A DNA stretch of 64,000 bases, taken from Arion vulgaris. Its lineage: Eukaryota > Mollusca > Gastropoda > Stylommatophora > Arionidae. Where the stretch lies: assembly GCA_020796225.1 (NCBI GenBank), contig CM036754.1:15883367-15947366 (forward strand), read 5' to 3'. Made by a program: the position numbers and the translations under genes. Shown piece by piece: positions 12,774 through 24,589 of this stretch. Position 1 is the first letter of the stretch, and each line of letters opens with the position of its first letter. The notes under the pieces were generated by a model. The model was not told where the DNA came from and ran no database searches. It saw nothing but the letters and a program-made list of their open reading frames with translations.

Positions 12774-13140
12774 TTCTTCTTCTTCATCTCGTTCGCTGAT
12801 GTTAAATGTCTACAGAATGAGCCCATTTCTCTGGATGTATGTTATTGTGTTTTGTCAATTCATCAAGGCTTCCAAACAGCTTTGTGTGGATGTCTGTCTC
12901 TGTTGGTAAGTGTTCTTTCCGCAGTTTATTCATCAGATGACAATCTTGCAGGACGTGTTCGGCTGTCTGTGCTGTCTGTCCACATGCACATGTGGGTGAT
13001 GGAACCAGTTTTAGTCTATGTAGGTGTTTGTTCAGTTTGTTCTGTTCAGTTCTGAGTCGAAACATATCACCTGCCTTGCTGTATCTAGATAGTGATAATC
13101 GTCTTTTGCTGGTCTTCTTTTTTAATGGCATTGATGAGCG
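12774..13140 (-). pseudogene. LINE type IV (RNase H clade) C-terminal fragment
   Basis: A 109-codon minus-strand frame (13131 to 12802) holds FRLRTEQNKLNKHLHRLKL followed by CACGQTAQTAEHVLQDCHL, the Cys/His tail found after the RNase H domain in I/Jockey-like LINEs. The RT and RNase H domains are absent. After the stop the strand ends in gatgaagaagaagaagag, a (GAA)n tail shared with other type IV copies here (22.3, 47.9 and 51.6 kb). Confidence 0.7.
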
Positions 13141-13688
13141 TTTTCGTTTCCTGGAAAGTGATTATTGATTCATTTGTTCCTGTGTTGTTCCTTCCTTAGC
13201 AAAGGCTAGACTAAACGTCGGGGAGCAGGATGAGGCACCATAATGGGACATCACAGAACCCACAAGAGATCGATACATGCTCTGACTGCAACCAACCTAT
13301 CCTCCAGATATGAGACAAATAGCGGTCCTTCACTATGTCCATTGTGGAGGACATTTTTTTCTTCTTGTCTTGCCTTCTACTTCTCTGACACTTTTTCCGA
13401 GTATTTGGGGATTAAACTAGTGTCCAGAGAGCTCCCCAATGGTTGGTGAGCTCGATATCAGAATGCTTAAATCATATATAGTAGGACGACTCCAGACAAA
13501 CCCGGGGAAGACACATCTCGTCAGCAAGGGACTACAACTGTCTAAAGAGAAAACTAAAAAAAGAATTCTCTTGAACAAAATGCGTCAGCCATTAACTTGG
13601 TGGGGATGAATCGTCACATACAAATAACTCAATGGCCATGTCATGTCTATGACCAGATAGAGCAGTGCTACTAAACCAGTTGTCATGG
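13141..13688. other. Unique spacer, no confident gene
   Basis: A short plus-strand run near 13270 reads CSDCNQPILQI and could be a relic of a retroelement zinc finger, but it is too short to call. Confidence 0.4.
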
Positions 13689-13938
13689 ACTTCTTCATCA
13701 AACGCTCTATATCGACCACTTGTTAATCACTCTTTGTGATTTGTATGTGATCTCAGCCTAAGAGCGATTGTACATTGTGCCAGTTATGCGCCTAGAAGTA
13801 GGTCAGCACATCCGATTTCTGCAACGCTTTTTATTTACTAGGGTATCTTCCATAGATCCATCATCAATCGCCTCTTACGACATGCCTTGTAGTTCTCAGT
13901 GATACTATACTTTGCTTCCTTGTGGCCCGGCGGCACAA
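13689..13938 (-). mobile_element. SINE family A, copy 2
   Basis: Full-length family A on the minus strand, with the (GAA)n-type tail at the left and the variable head near 13930. It stands head-to-head with copy 3, about 30 bp away. Confidence 0.85.
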
Positions 13939-13967
13939 CATGAGCGAATGTTTGTGCTAAGTAGCCC

Positions 13968-14216
13968 GTATGGTGTCGGGGCTTGCAAGGAAGCAAAGAA
14001 TAGTACCACTGCGACCTACAAGGCATGTCGTAAGAGGCGATTGATGTAGTACATATGGAAGCTATCCTACTAAATAAAAAGCAACGCAAAAATCGGATGT
14101 GCTTGTAGGCGCATAACTGGCACAACGTACAGTCACTCTTAGGCTCATATCACACACAAATCACACAGAGTGATTAACAAGTGGTCGATAAGGAGATTTA
14201 GAAGAAGAAGAAGATG
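13968..14216 (+). mobile_element. SINE family A, copy 3
   Basis: Head gtatggtgtcggggcttgca, conserved acctacaaggcatgtcgta, tail gaagaagaagaag. A small internal deletion removes the ctggcctac segment. Confidence 0.88.
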
Positions 14217-14237
14217 TATGTGTTAAGCAAACACAAT

Positions 14238-14508
14238 ATGCATATATATCTAGAAAGATATACAACCGAAGAACTGCCTTCATTGCACCGGCTTTCATCC
14301 CATATATCTCAGTCCCTCTTACACAGAAGTGGCACACCACCTGCCGAGAGTATTGCACAAAGCACTAACACTGCAGCATCGCAAGAATCATAGGAGTCTC
14401 TTGACAAAAATGCGCATGTGAACAGAACGGCGTGGTCCGAATTCGAACACACGATCTTCAGAACGTAAAGCAAACGCTTAACCACTTTACCACATAGACT
14501 TCCATATG
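14238..14508 (-). mobile_element. SINE family D, copy 1 (tRNA-derived)
   Basis: On the minus strand a tRNA-like head (tggtaaagtggttaagcgt, then a B box of the type ttcgaattcgg) is followed by the family D body with cctgccgag in inverse and a tail matching gcaatgaag...cttcgg. Compare the better copy at 63279-63538. Confidence 0.8.
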
Positions 14509-14509
14509 C

Positions 14510-15294
14510 ATATAGATGTCTATACACATACATCACTGAATAAATCACAAGAACAGAAGCCAATTTATAACGAAATCCACATCACCAACTGTAAACACCC
14601 ACCTTAAAAATAACTTGCTCCGATCGTGTTCTGGGCGTTGTCAGTAATACTATTCTCTGCAAAGCCAGGTATAAATGCACACAATGTTTAAAACGTCAGT
14701 TTACAAATAAAATTCTGCTATCACTAGATGTCATTATGTTGAGGGACGTATCCAGATGTTACTGAATCATTCCAGAAGATATATTTATGTAGGTAATCCT
14801 CAACTTCCTTTACTGAATCACACGTACCGTTTTATCCCATCAAGAAGATCATGTCTAACTAAATAGAAGCTGGTTGGTAAGCTGATGACTGTTATCTGTT
14901 TATACGACATCTAATTAAGAGATATACCTTTGATTAAATGAAAGCTTCTTTAACGAGGAAGTACTGAATCAATCACATTTACACAAGGCGTTCAAGATAA
15001 AAGTAGCAACGTCAAGGAAGCCAATCTGGCATATGTTTATGCAAATGAGAAAGTTCAATTATGACGTAGTATAGGTCAAGTGGGCAAATCTTGTTGTGAT
15101 TGTGTATAATTATGGTGCGGGAAGGAGTGATGACAAAATGTGACGAAAGGACTACATGGTCTATACCGATTTAAATAGTAAACAGACAAAACGCAATGCG
15201 TACCTGGCAACTTTTAATTTGTAAATGGGGCTATTTTTATCTTGAACACCTTGTAGTTTCCATTTTGTTAAAAGGAATAATTTTTCATAACTCA
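14510..15294. other. Unique spacer, no gene seen
   Basis: No feature supported on either strand. Confidence 0.5.
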
Positions 15295-15385
15295 AGGTAT
15301 ACTGGGTAATACAGTGTTAGGAAAGTATTTTTGACTGACCGTCGGCACAGGATGAGTGATTTGGTCAACATCACCTCGAATATTT
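15295..15385 (-). mobile_element. SINE family F, 3' fragment
   Basis: ggtatactgggtaatacagt followed by gaccgtcggcacaggatgag is the reverse complement of the family F end seen at 19580-19690. Confidence 0.65.
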
Positions 15386-15516
15386 ATCGGGCATATTCCA
15401 CTTGAAATATAAATTATAGGTTCAACGACGCAACATTACCCAACAAAATCATGTTATTTATAATACATATTCAGTGTGGAACACAATAACATAACGTTAG
15501 GTTTAAGTAAATCCAC

Positions 15517-16632
15517 TGAAGAACACATCACGTAAGCTATAAACATAACCAATGAAGAACACATCACGTAAGCTATAAACATAACCAATGAAGAACACAT
15601 CACGTAAGCTATAAACATAACCAATGAAGAACACATCACGTAAGCTATAAACATAACCAATGAAGAACACATCACGTAAGCTATAAACGTAACCAATGAA
15701 GAACACATCACGTAAGCTATAAACATAACCAATGAAGAACACATCACGTAAGCTATAAACATAACCAATGAAGAACACATCACGTAAGCTATAAACATAA
15801 CCAATGAAGAACACATCACGTAAGCTATAAACATAACCAATGAAGAACACATCACGTAAGCTATAAACATAACCAATGAAGAACACATATCACGTAAGCT
15901 ATAAACATAACCAATGAAGAACACATCACGTAAGCTATAAACATAACCAATGAAGAACACATATCACGTAAGCTATAAACATAACCAATGAAGAACACAT
16001 CACGTAAGCTATAAACATAACCAATGAAGAACACATATCACGTAAGCTATAAACATAACCAATGAAGAACACATATCACGTAAGCTATAAACATAACCAA
16101 TGAAGAACACATATCACGTAAGCTATAAACATAACCAATGAAGAACACATATCACGTAAGCTATAAACATAACCAATGAAGAACACATCACGTAAGCTAT
16201 AAACATAACCAATGAAGAACACATCACGTAAGCTATAAACATAACCAATGAAGAACACATCACGTAAGCTATAAACATAACCAATGAAGAACACATCACG
16301 TTTGCTATAAACATAACCAATGAAGAACACATATCACGTAAGCTATAAACATAACCAATGAAGAACACATCACGTAAGCTATAAACATAACCAATGAAGA
16401 ACACATCACGTAAGCTATAAACATAACCAATGAAGAACACATCACGTAAGCTATAAACATAACCAATGAAGAACACATCACGTAAGCTATAAACATAACC
16501 AATGAAGAACACATCACGTTTGCTATAAACATAACCAATGAAGAACACATATCACGTAAGCTATAAACATAACCAATGAAGAACACATCACGTAAGCTAT
16601 AAACATAACCAATGAAGAACACACATCACGTA
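15517..16632. repeat. 36-bp minisatellite, about 31 copies
   Basis: The unit contains gaagaacacatcacgtaagc then tataaacataaccaat. A 38-bp variant has acatatcacg, and rare units have cacgtttgc. Minus-strand frames (FFIGYVYSLRDV) arise because 36 is divisible by three. Confidence 0.97.
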
Positions 16633-18590
16633 AGCTATAAACAAATCCAATCACAGATACAAATACAACATCACACGAACTATAAACAAAAGCAATCACA
16701 GATACAAATACAACATCACGCGAACTATAAACAAATCCAATCACAGATACAAATACAACATCACACTAACTATAAACAAATCCAATCACAGATACAAATA
16801 CAACATCACACTAACTATAAACAAATCCAATCACAGATACAAATACAACATCACACTAACTATAAACAAAAGCAATCACAGATACAAATACAACATCACA
16901 CTAACTATAAACAAATCCAATCACAGATACAAATACAACATCACACGAACTATAAACAAAAGCAATCACAGATACAAATACAACATCACGCGAACTATAA
17001 ACAAATCCAATCACAGATACAAATACAACATCACACTAACTATAAACAAATCCAATCACAGATACAAATACAACATCACACTAACTATAAACAAATCCAA
17101 TCACAGATACAAATACAACATCACACTAACTATAAACAAATCCAATCACAGATACAAATACAACATCACACGAACTATAAACAAAAGCAATCACAGATAC
17201 AAATACAACATCACGCGAACTATAAACAAATCCAATCACAGATACAAATACAACATCACACTAGCTATAAACAAAAGCAATCACAGATACAAATACAACA
17301 TCACACTAACTATAAACAAAAGCAATCACAGATACAAACACAACATCACACGAACTATAAACAAAAGCAATCACAGATACAAATACAACATCACACTAGC
17401 TATAAACAAATCCAATCACAGATACAAATACAACATCACACTAACTATAAACAAATCCAATCACAGATACAAATACAACATCACACTAACTATAAACAAA
17501 TCCAATCACAGATACAAATACAACATCACACTAACTATAAACAAATCCAATCACAGATACAAATACAACATCACACTAACTATAAACAAATCCAATCACA
17601 GATACAAATACAACATCACACTAACTATAAACAAATCCAATCACAGATACAAATACAACATCACACTAACTATAAACAAATCCAATCACAGATACAAATA
17701 CAACATCACTGAACTATAAACAAATCCAATCACAGATACAAATACAACATCACACTAACTATAAACAAATCCAATCACAGATACAAATACAACATCACAC
17801 GAACTATAAACAAATCCAATCACAGATACAAATACAACATCACACTAACTATAAACAAATCCAATCACAGATACAAATACAACATCACACTAACTATAAA
17901 CAAAAGCAATCACAGATACAAATACAACATCACACTAACTATAAACAAATCCAATCACAGATACAAATACAACATCACACTAACTATAAACAAATCCAAT
18001 CACAGATACAAATACAACATCACACTAACTATAAACAAATCCAATCACAGATACAAATACAACATCACACTAACTATAAACAAATCCAATCACAGATACA
18101 AATACAACATCACACTAACTATAAACAAATCCAATCACAGATACAAATACAACATCACACTAACTATAAACAAATCCAATCACAGATACAAATACAACAT
18201 CACACTAACTATAAACAAATCCAATCACAGATACAAATACAACATCACACTAACTATAAACAAATCCAATCACAGATACAAATACAACATCACACTAACT
18301 ATAAACAAATCCAATCACAGATACAAATACAACATCACACTAACTATAAACAAATCCAATCACAGATACAAATACAACATCACACTAACTATAAACAAAT
18401 CCAATCACAGATACAAATACAACATCACACTAACTATAAACAAATCCAATCACAGATACAAATACAACATCACACTAACTATAAACAAATCCAATCACAG
18501 ATACAAATACAACATCACACTAACTATAAACAAATCCAATCACAGATACAAATACAACATCACGCGAACTATAAACAAATCCAATGAGAT
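16633..18590. repeat. 45-bp minisatellite, about 43 copies
   Basis: The unit contains ctataaacaaatccaatcac then agatacaaatacaacatcac actaa. Subtypes have aaagcaatcac or acgaac/acgcgaac. It follows the 36-bp array directly and shares ctataaacaNANCCAAT with it. Its 45-bp period gives a 366-codon frame of a 15-residue unit (YKQIQSQIQIQHHTN). Confidence 0.97.
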
Positions 18591-19077
18591 AACCCCGTTC
18601 AACAACATAACACTAACTGTAATGATTAGAATGAACGCTCGAGTAATGCCTGAAACTACCATCTCAGTTACCTACCCTCTCTACTAACCTTTACTTCCAG
18701 TGATAAGATTGGCTACGCTACCGGATACCTAACCAGGGATCAGTGATTCTTAAATTGTAATTAACAAAGGACTGTCACACACATTTTCAGTTCATTAAAA
18801 CTCTTATCTCCCTCTTTCCCTTCTCACTCTTGTTTCTTTAAATATTACTGCATATATTATACACACCTCTTTCTCTCATTTCCCCCATTCTCCTTTTTAA
18901 TATATCTTTAAAAAATATTTCTTTTCTGTCTTTATTTTTGTAAACATCCCATCATTCCCATTCTCACTCTAACCATCTATTCCTCCCCCTTTCCTCTATT
19001 TTCCTGACTTTTTGTATAACTCTTCCTAAGTCTGTTATAGTACAAACTTCTGCCAAGGATACGCTATTTAATGACTG
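18591..19077. other. Unique spacer, pyrimidine-rich
   Basis: C/T-rich between about 18800 and 19030; no gene supported. Confidence 0.5.
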
Positions 19078-19090
19078 TAGTAAGCACGCC

Positions 19091-19324
19091 GGTGGCGTCT
19101 GTGGCTTAAGGGTAGTGGTTCGGTCTATTAACCCCGACGTTCTGAGTTCGAATCACGCTGCGGACAATTTGGTTACAAATTGTTTCGTGTGGATTTTTAC
19201 AAACGGACGATGGCACCACCCGTATAGAAATCAACGGAAAACTACTAATGCCTAGAAAAATCACAAACAGTGTTAAAAAGTTGGGGTTGATTCGCAAAGT
19301 CCTGTAAAGGATATGTAATTAACT
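19091..19324 (+). mobile_element. SINE family J (tRNA-derived, G-like)
   Basis: 234-bp insertion flanked by tagtaagcac(g/a)cc (19078-19090 and 19325-19337; 12 of 13 match). The tRNA-like head is gtggcttaagggtagtggtt, with B box gagttcgaatcac. The body shares tggatttttacaaa and aaaactacta with family G, so J is probably a diverged G member. Confidence 0.82.
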
Positions 19325-19337
19325 TAGTAAGCACACC

Positions 19338-19690
19338 ACTAGGAAGTAAAGACTGCCGGCGTAATGTTGACCACATTACCCATCGTGTGGGACGGTCAAG
19401 GAAGTAAAGACTGCCGGCGTAATGTTGACCACATCCCCTATCGTGTGGGACGGTCAAGGAAATAAAGGCTGCCGGCGTAATGTTGACCACATCCCCTATC
19501 GTGTGACGACGGTCAAGGAAGTAAAGACTGCCGGCGTGATGTTGACCACATCCCTTATCGTGTGGGACGGTGAAGGAAGTAAACACTGCCGGTGTAATGT
19601 TGACCACATTACCCATCGTGTGCCGACGGTCAAGGAAAAATACAGGCCTAGCACCGTATTACCGTATATACCACGTGATATAAAAGAGGT
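19338..19690 (+). mobile_element. SINE family F with its body expanded into 58-bp repeats
   Basis: Five tandem 58-bp units (actgccggcgtaatgttgac, then ccacat and atcgtgtg) precede the normal family F end cacgtgatataaaag. The single-unit version is at 60240-60360, so the tandem block is an internal amplification of one SINE. Confidence 0.8.
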
Positions 19691-20069
19691 TTAAAAGAAA
19701 AAGTAATGCAACAAGGTTATGAACAGCTGATAAAAACCAACCTTATTGTAACCCTGTGTTTTTTTATACACAAGAGGAAGTGCACCAAATTATAGGTGGT
19801 ATGTGATAAACGATATAAGAATGGCTTTCATGACCCGTCACGAATCGTTGTGTGGTGACACACATATGCGTGTATGCGGATACATGTGTTTAAAAAAAAT
19901 TCATTTGTGATAACAATTTTTATCTTTGATTTTTGTACACTTCTTTCATCTTGTTGAAAAATTGGAAGGAGATGTGTTTTATTGACATTAGTTTGTACTT
20001 AGTTCTCCTGATCGTATCTTCATTAGAAGAAACTGATGATCAAATCATTAATAAATGTTGATTTGATTG
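19691..20069. other. Unique spacer, no gene seen
   Basis: No feature supported; a short imperfect palindrome of ca/tg steps lies near 19860-19890. Confidence 0.5.
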
Positions 20070-20260
20070 ATAGGATCATTATCAATGCATTTTGATTAAT
20101 AATCATGTGTGCTCCGATCTCTTTTTTACACGGAAAGAACTCAGCGACAGTGCACTAACTCTGCAGCACCGGCGACGGGTTCCGAAGAAATTTTTAAGAT
20201 GGTGAGAATTTGAAATTATTAAAAAAATTTCTTAAAGGAATTTCGCACAGACAGCGGCTT
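20070..20260 (-). mobile_element. SINE family C, 3' portion (copy 1)
   Basis: Plus-strand order tgtgctccgatctctttttt, gcagcaccggcgacgggt, cagcggctttcca matches the 3' half of family C on the minus strand. It is cut off exactly where a family G copy begins. Confidence 0.7.
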
Positions 20261-20261
20261 T

Positions 20262-20440
20262 CCATTCAGTAGTTTAGTAGTTTGCATTGCTTTCTGAAGG
20301 GTGAGGTCTATTTTTTTAACGTTCGTAAAAATCCACTGGAACAAATTTGCGTCCAACATGCTCGACGTGGCGTTTGAACAAAGTACTCCTAGGTTTGATC
20401 AAACTCACTACCGCTAAGACACAGACGCTCACACATTAGG
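20262..20440 (-). mobile_element. SINE family G, copy 1 (tRNA-derived)
   Basis: The minus strand reads a tRNA-like head (gtgtcttagcggtagtgagt, B box ttgttcaaacgcc) then a body with tccagtggatttttacgaac and gaaagcaatgcaaactacta. Confidence 0.75.
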
Positions 20441-20754
20441 ATACACTAAATGAACTGTATTTAACATTAAAATGCTCATAAAATCTGCATTTGTTCCTAG
20501 ATCTCAAACTAAACAATATTCTTCTCTAGTACAGAAAAGTTTACAACTTTACTTAATCATGTGAGCTAGATTAAGTCCCCGGGATTAATATTGAAGATAA
20601 CATAGCAATCTTGCTAAGTAAAGTGGACAAATAAAATGCTGCATTTACAAATAGAATCGAGAGGAGAGTTGAAAAAAATCAAAAAAAAATCCAAATCATT
20701 GAATATTTTTCTTTTTCAAAATTTAGAACACAGTTTTACAGTAAATAAGTTACG

Positions 20755-21190
20755 TGTCTCCTCTCCCGTATCATTTTGAACACAAAACACATTACAATAA
20801 AATAGCTAGTCATGAGCAGAACTTTGTCACCATAACAGTTCTTCAGAATTTCTTTCTCTCATCGGCCAGATGTTTCACCTCTGCAGCCGTCATGCTCAAA
20901 TCACTACCTACATCCCTAATCCATCCTCTCTGTGGTCTTCCTCTTTTCAGTGATGCTTCCTTCCATAAAGGTCTTTACAACCCTTCGTTTTTTTATATGT
21001 CCAAAATACTTCAATTTTCTCATTCTCATTTGTAGCATCAGCCAGTTTTCCTTTGATTTTGAGTTAGTTCTGGATATGTCTATTTGTTCTCTTCTCTGTC
21101 CATGATATACGGAAAACTCTTCTGTAACACTTATATTAACAAGCACATGTATGTTTTTCCACTAGCTTGTTAAATATCCATGTTTCACAC
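20755..21190 (-). pseudogene. LINE type III ORF2 C-terminal fragment
   Basis: The minus-strand frame gives SKENWLMLQMRMRKLKYFGH then KTFMEGSITEKRKTTERMD, and in another frame SMTAAEVKHLADERKKF. This is the C-terminal region of a LINE ORF2, downstream of the RT. Further tails of the same kind lie at 25890, 28545 and 39925. A near-copy of its last 40 bp recurs at 21229-21280. Confidence 0.65.
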
Positions 21191-21280
21191 CCTTAACTTA
21201 CAGTACAACTACGTACAGAAATTATAATGTCTCCTCTTATCATTTTGTACACAAAATACATTATAACCTTCTCAAATAGA

Positions 21281-21504
21281 ATAATCAAAGCAACTGAGAA
21301 TCTATAGTACACGTTCCAATCTAGGGTGCGCTCGAATACTACGCTAATAATAAATTAGAGGTGTTTGTTTTGTATTTTACAGTTTTGATCAGACTGTCCC
21401 ACCTTGCCATTAACATTTCATTAGAGCACTCAAGGACGTAGACATAGAAGGAAAGGAGGGTGTTACTTCTTTCCTCCCCCATACTTATGGGTTACTGTTA
21501 CTGC
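21281..21504. other. Spacer, no gene seen
   Basis: No feature supported. Confidence 0.45.
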
Positions 21505-21700
21505 AACCGTGGCCAACGCTAAATAAGACGCACCTAGCTCAGTTGAGAAATCGGAAATTCCCCTTTGATGAAGGCTGACAGTTATATATGTTTGATAGAA
21601 TACTTCAACCTTTATTGCAATTCTACTTAACTCTATGAGTCCATCGTTATTTATTAATGAAAAGTGTTAGTAATATTGCTATTCTTGATCGTTAACTTTA
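21505..21700 (+). mobile_element. Dispersed repeat family I, copy 2
   Basis: Inverted relative to 10430-10632, with A-box-like cacctagctcagttgag at about 21530. Confidence 0.6.
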
Positions 21701-22009
21701 ATTTGTGAAATTATATAGCATTGTTCTAGCATATTATTTCGTTTTCAAAACGAATTCGTTTTTTTCTAACAAGTATGATATTCGACGTTCACGACGGTTG
21801 GAGTCTGATTTCCAAGAATTGTTAGCTGAGCTCGTCGGTCTTATGTTACAGATGGCCTTGTTGTAAGCTTACAGTGATCATAAATTGTTTGCATTTGAGA
21901 ATGCTACTCTTCTAAAGAAGATGTCCCTGACATAGAGCAGTTGCAGAAATAGAGACATAAAAACCCGAACTGCTCATGAAGATCCGGAAGCTGCTGTGGC
22001 AGAAGGTAC

Positions 22010-22277
22010 TTCTTACTCGAACGCTCCATATCGACCACTTGTTAAACCACTCTTTATAATTTGTATGTGATCCGAGCCTAAGAGCGATTATACTTTGTGC
22101 CAGTTATACGCCTACAAGTAGGTCAGCACATTTGATTTCTGAGACGCTTTTTATTTACTAGAGTAGCTTCCCTAAGCCCTTACCTCAGTCGATTCTTATG
22201 ACATTATGACATTTCTTTTAGATAGCTGTGTTACTATTCTTTGCTCCCCTTCCGAGCCCCGGCAATACACGGGTGGT
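22010..22277 (-). mobile_element. SINE family A, copy 4
   Basis: Minus-strand family A flanked by agaaggtac (22001-22009 and 22278-22286). It interrupts or abuts the LINE type IV fragment that continues to the right. Confidence 0.82.
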
Positions 22278-22286
22278 AGAAGGTAC

Positions 22287-22890
22287 AAGATCAGCTATAA
22301 AGCCTGGAGGCTAAATCCGCTGACAGACAGTACAAAATAAAAAGAACTTGCTCAGCTTTCAGAAAAGTCAGAAATTCACTTGCAGTGGATTCCATCTCAC
22401 TGTGGCATTGCAGGCAATGAGAGTGCCGATGTCTTAGCTAAGGAGGGCAGTGCCAAAGAGTAAATTTACCAACACCTGTCTTTTCAAGAGGTCAAAACTC
22501 TCATACAGAGAAAATCTGCAGTAGACTGGAAGACAAACACTGGATATGATTATGGGAAAGACTCCATCAAAGACCTAAGCAGAACAGACCAGGTCATTAT
22601 ATTTCGACTGCGCACCGGACATGCAGACTCAACAAACACTTATATAGACTAGGAATAAGTCAAACAGCTCTCTGCCAGTGTCACAGACGGAACAGACACA
22701 GAGCATATCCTGTAAGACTGTCCTCTCCTGGGTGAGTTGAGAAGCAGCATGTGGCCACACTCAGTCGAACTGAAAACTAAGCTTTGGGGAAAGCTGACAG
22801 ACCTGAAGCTGACTGCCCAGTTTGTGGTCCACAGTAAATTAAGCGCATGACCAGAGATCGCTGAAGAAGAAGCAGAAGAATTGAGTGACA
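22287..22890 (+). pseudogene. LINE type IV RNase H and C-terminal tail
   Basis: Plus strand 22340-22460 reads ELAQLSEKSEIHLQWIPSHC then GIAGNESADVLAKEGSAKE and a stop: the His/Asp end of a retrotransposon RNase HI domain (SHCGIAGNESAD). After it, DWKTNTGYDYGKDSIKDLS and VIIFRLRTGHA, then a frameshifted Cys/His tail with LCQCH. The 3' end is gcgcatgaccagagatcgct followed by GAAGAAGAAG. The RT domain is missing. Related pieces lie at 12.8, 47.9, 51.6 and 54.1 kb. Confidence 0.75.
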
Positions 22891-23012
22891 ATATATTGTG
22901 TCTGTCTTGTACACCCTTAACGCGACGAGGACTGATAGTGAAAGCTTTATGATTAGAGCCATGACTTCCAGTCAATCCTCTCACACTCTTAGAAAACTTA
23001 CTTCCCAGATAT

Positions 23013-23413
23013 TGATTGGTTGATATCATTGCACTTCGATGATTAATCATGTGTGCTCCGATCTCTTTCTTATACAGGAAGATCTCAGCTGCAGTGCACG
23101 AGCTCCGTAGCACCTGCGAGGGCCCCTTATGGAATTTTGAAGATATTGAAGATATTTTGTAGGCATTTTTATTTTAAATCTTTTCTACTGAATTTTGCCC
23201 AGGCAGCAGCTTTCCAACCTGCTCTTCACGATTTTGAACTGTCAATGGTTCTTTTTCGTGCTCAAATTGAACACTGGACCTACGTTTTATCGTTCGTCTC
23301 CGATAGGACTAGGAACTCGATCTCACCTACACTGAGATCGGGGATCTCTGGAAAAATATGGCTCCACGAGGGAGCGAACCTGGTACATGTGACACGATAG
23401 ATGAACACGAGAG
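23013..23413 (-). mobile_element. SINE family C, copy 2, complete
   Basis: 401-bp element with a perfect 13-bp target duplication acttcccagatat (23000-23012 and 23414-23426). The minus strand starts with a tRNA-derived head (B-box-like aggttcgctccctcg) and ends ccgaagtgcaatgatatcaa. This is the reference copy for family C in the window. Confidence 0.9.
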
Positions 23414-23799
23414 ACTTCCCAGATATATAGATCATCACCAATAACAAAATACAGTGGTCGCTTATTAATCACACACACAAACAAGCAAATACTGCAGCAT
23501 TTGGTAATGATTGTGTTAAAGTATGAACTCTGACTATCCAGATCTACATATACTCAAATACTTCTCACATTTATGTTTGTGAATAAATCGGGTACAAGAG
23601 TGAATCGATTTCCACAGTTACACGCTAACGTCCCTCAAGTGGGATTCATTTTCTTCAATTTATTCAAAGTCAACAGTTGAGTCCGTACACAGTATCTCCT
23701 GTGACGTCACTGAATCATTTTCCGTCTCCGAAATTCTGAATAACCAGTATTAAATGGAAGATTGTATTTGGGAATTGAATACTGCTCCTCGTATTCAAT

Positions 23800-24044
23800 T
23801 CTTCCCGGGGATTGCAAGGGGAGCAAAGAATAGTAACACTGCGGTCTACAATGCGTAAGAGGTGACTGAGGTAGGGGCCTACGGTAGTTACCCTAGTAAA
23901 AAAAGAGTCGCGAAATCGGATATACTGGCCTGCTTGTAGGCGCATAACTGGCACAATGTATACTCTCTGCTAGGCTCAGATCAATACACATCCCTAAGTG
24001 TGGTTAACAAGTGATCGATATGAAGTATTTGAAGAAGAAGAATT
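23800..24044 (+). mobile_element. SINE family A, copy 5
   Basis: ggattgcaaggggagcaaag at the head, cgcgaaatcggatatactgg inside, gaagaagaag tail. A 9-bp deletion affects the conserved aaggcatgtcg block. Confidence 0.83.
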
Positions 24045-24111
24045 TCCAATTACCTGCCAGATAGCTACTCCGCCTCCTTATATTTGTCTTATTTGAATCG
24101 AACAATAATAC

Positions 24112-24540
24112 AACATGTTCCTATAGATTTATTTCAGACTAACAATATTACAACACATCCTTATACGTGTCTTACTTCAGACTAACAATATTACAACACA
24201 TTCTTATAAATGTCTTACTTCAGACTAACAATATTACAACACATCCTAATACATGTCTTACTCCAGACTAACAATATTACAACACATCCTTATACGTGTC
24301 TTACTTCAGACTAACAATATTACAACACATCCTAATACATGTCTTACTTCAGACTAACAATATTACAACACATCCTAATACATGTCTTACTTCAGACTAA
24401 CAATATTACAACACATCCTTATACATGTCTTACTTCAGACTAACAATATTACAACACATCCTAATACGTCTTACTTCAGACTAACAATATTACAACATAT
24501 CCTTATGTATGTCTTACATCAGATTAGTAATAATAAACAC
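24112..24540. repeat. 43-bp minisatellite, left block, about 10 copies
   Basis: Unit cttacttcagactaacaata then ttacaacacatcc and a variable ttatacatgt. It continues at 25020 on the other side of a family C SINE. Confidence 0.95.
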
Positions 24541-24589
24541 ATTCTACCATGTTTTCTCGTCTCTCCTGCTAAAGGTAACAGTTAGCTCT

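Noticed and set aside
16612..17712. 366-codon Gln-rich frame with a 15-residue repeat
   Set aside because: It is the 45-bp satellite read in one frame; it starts in the neighbouring array and ends at a one-base deletion. There is no promoter, splice site or unique sequence.
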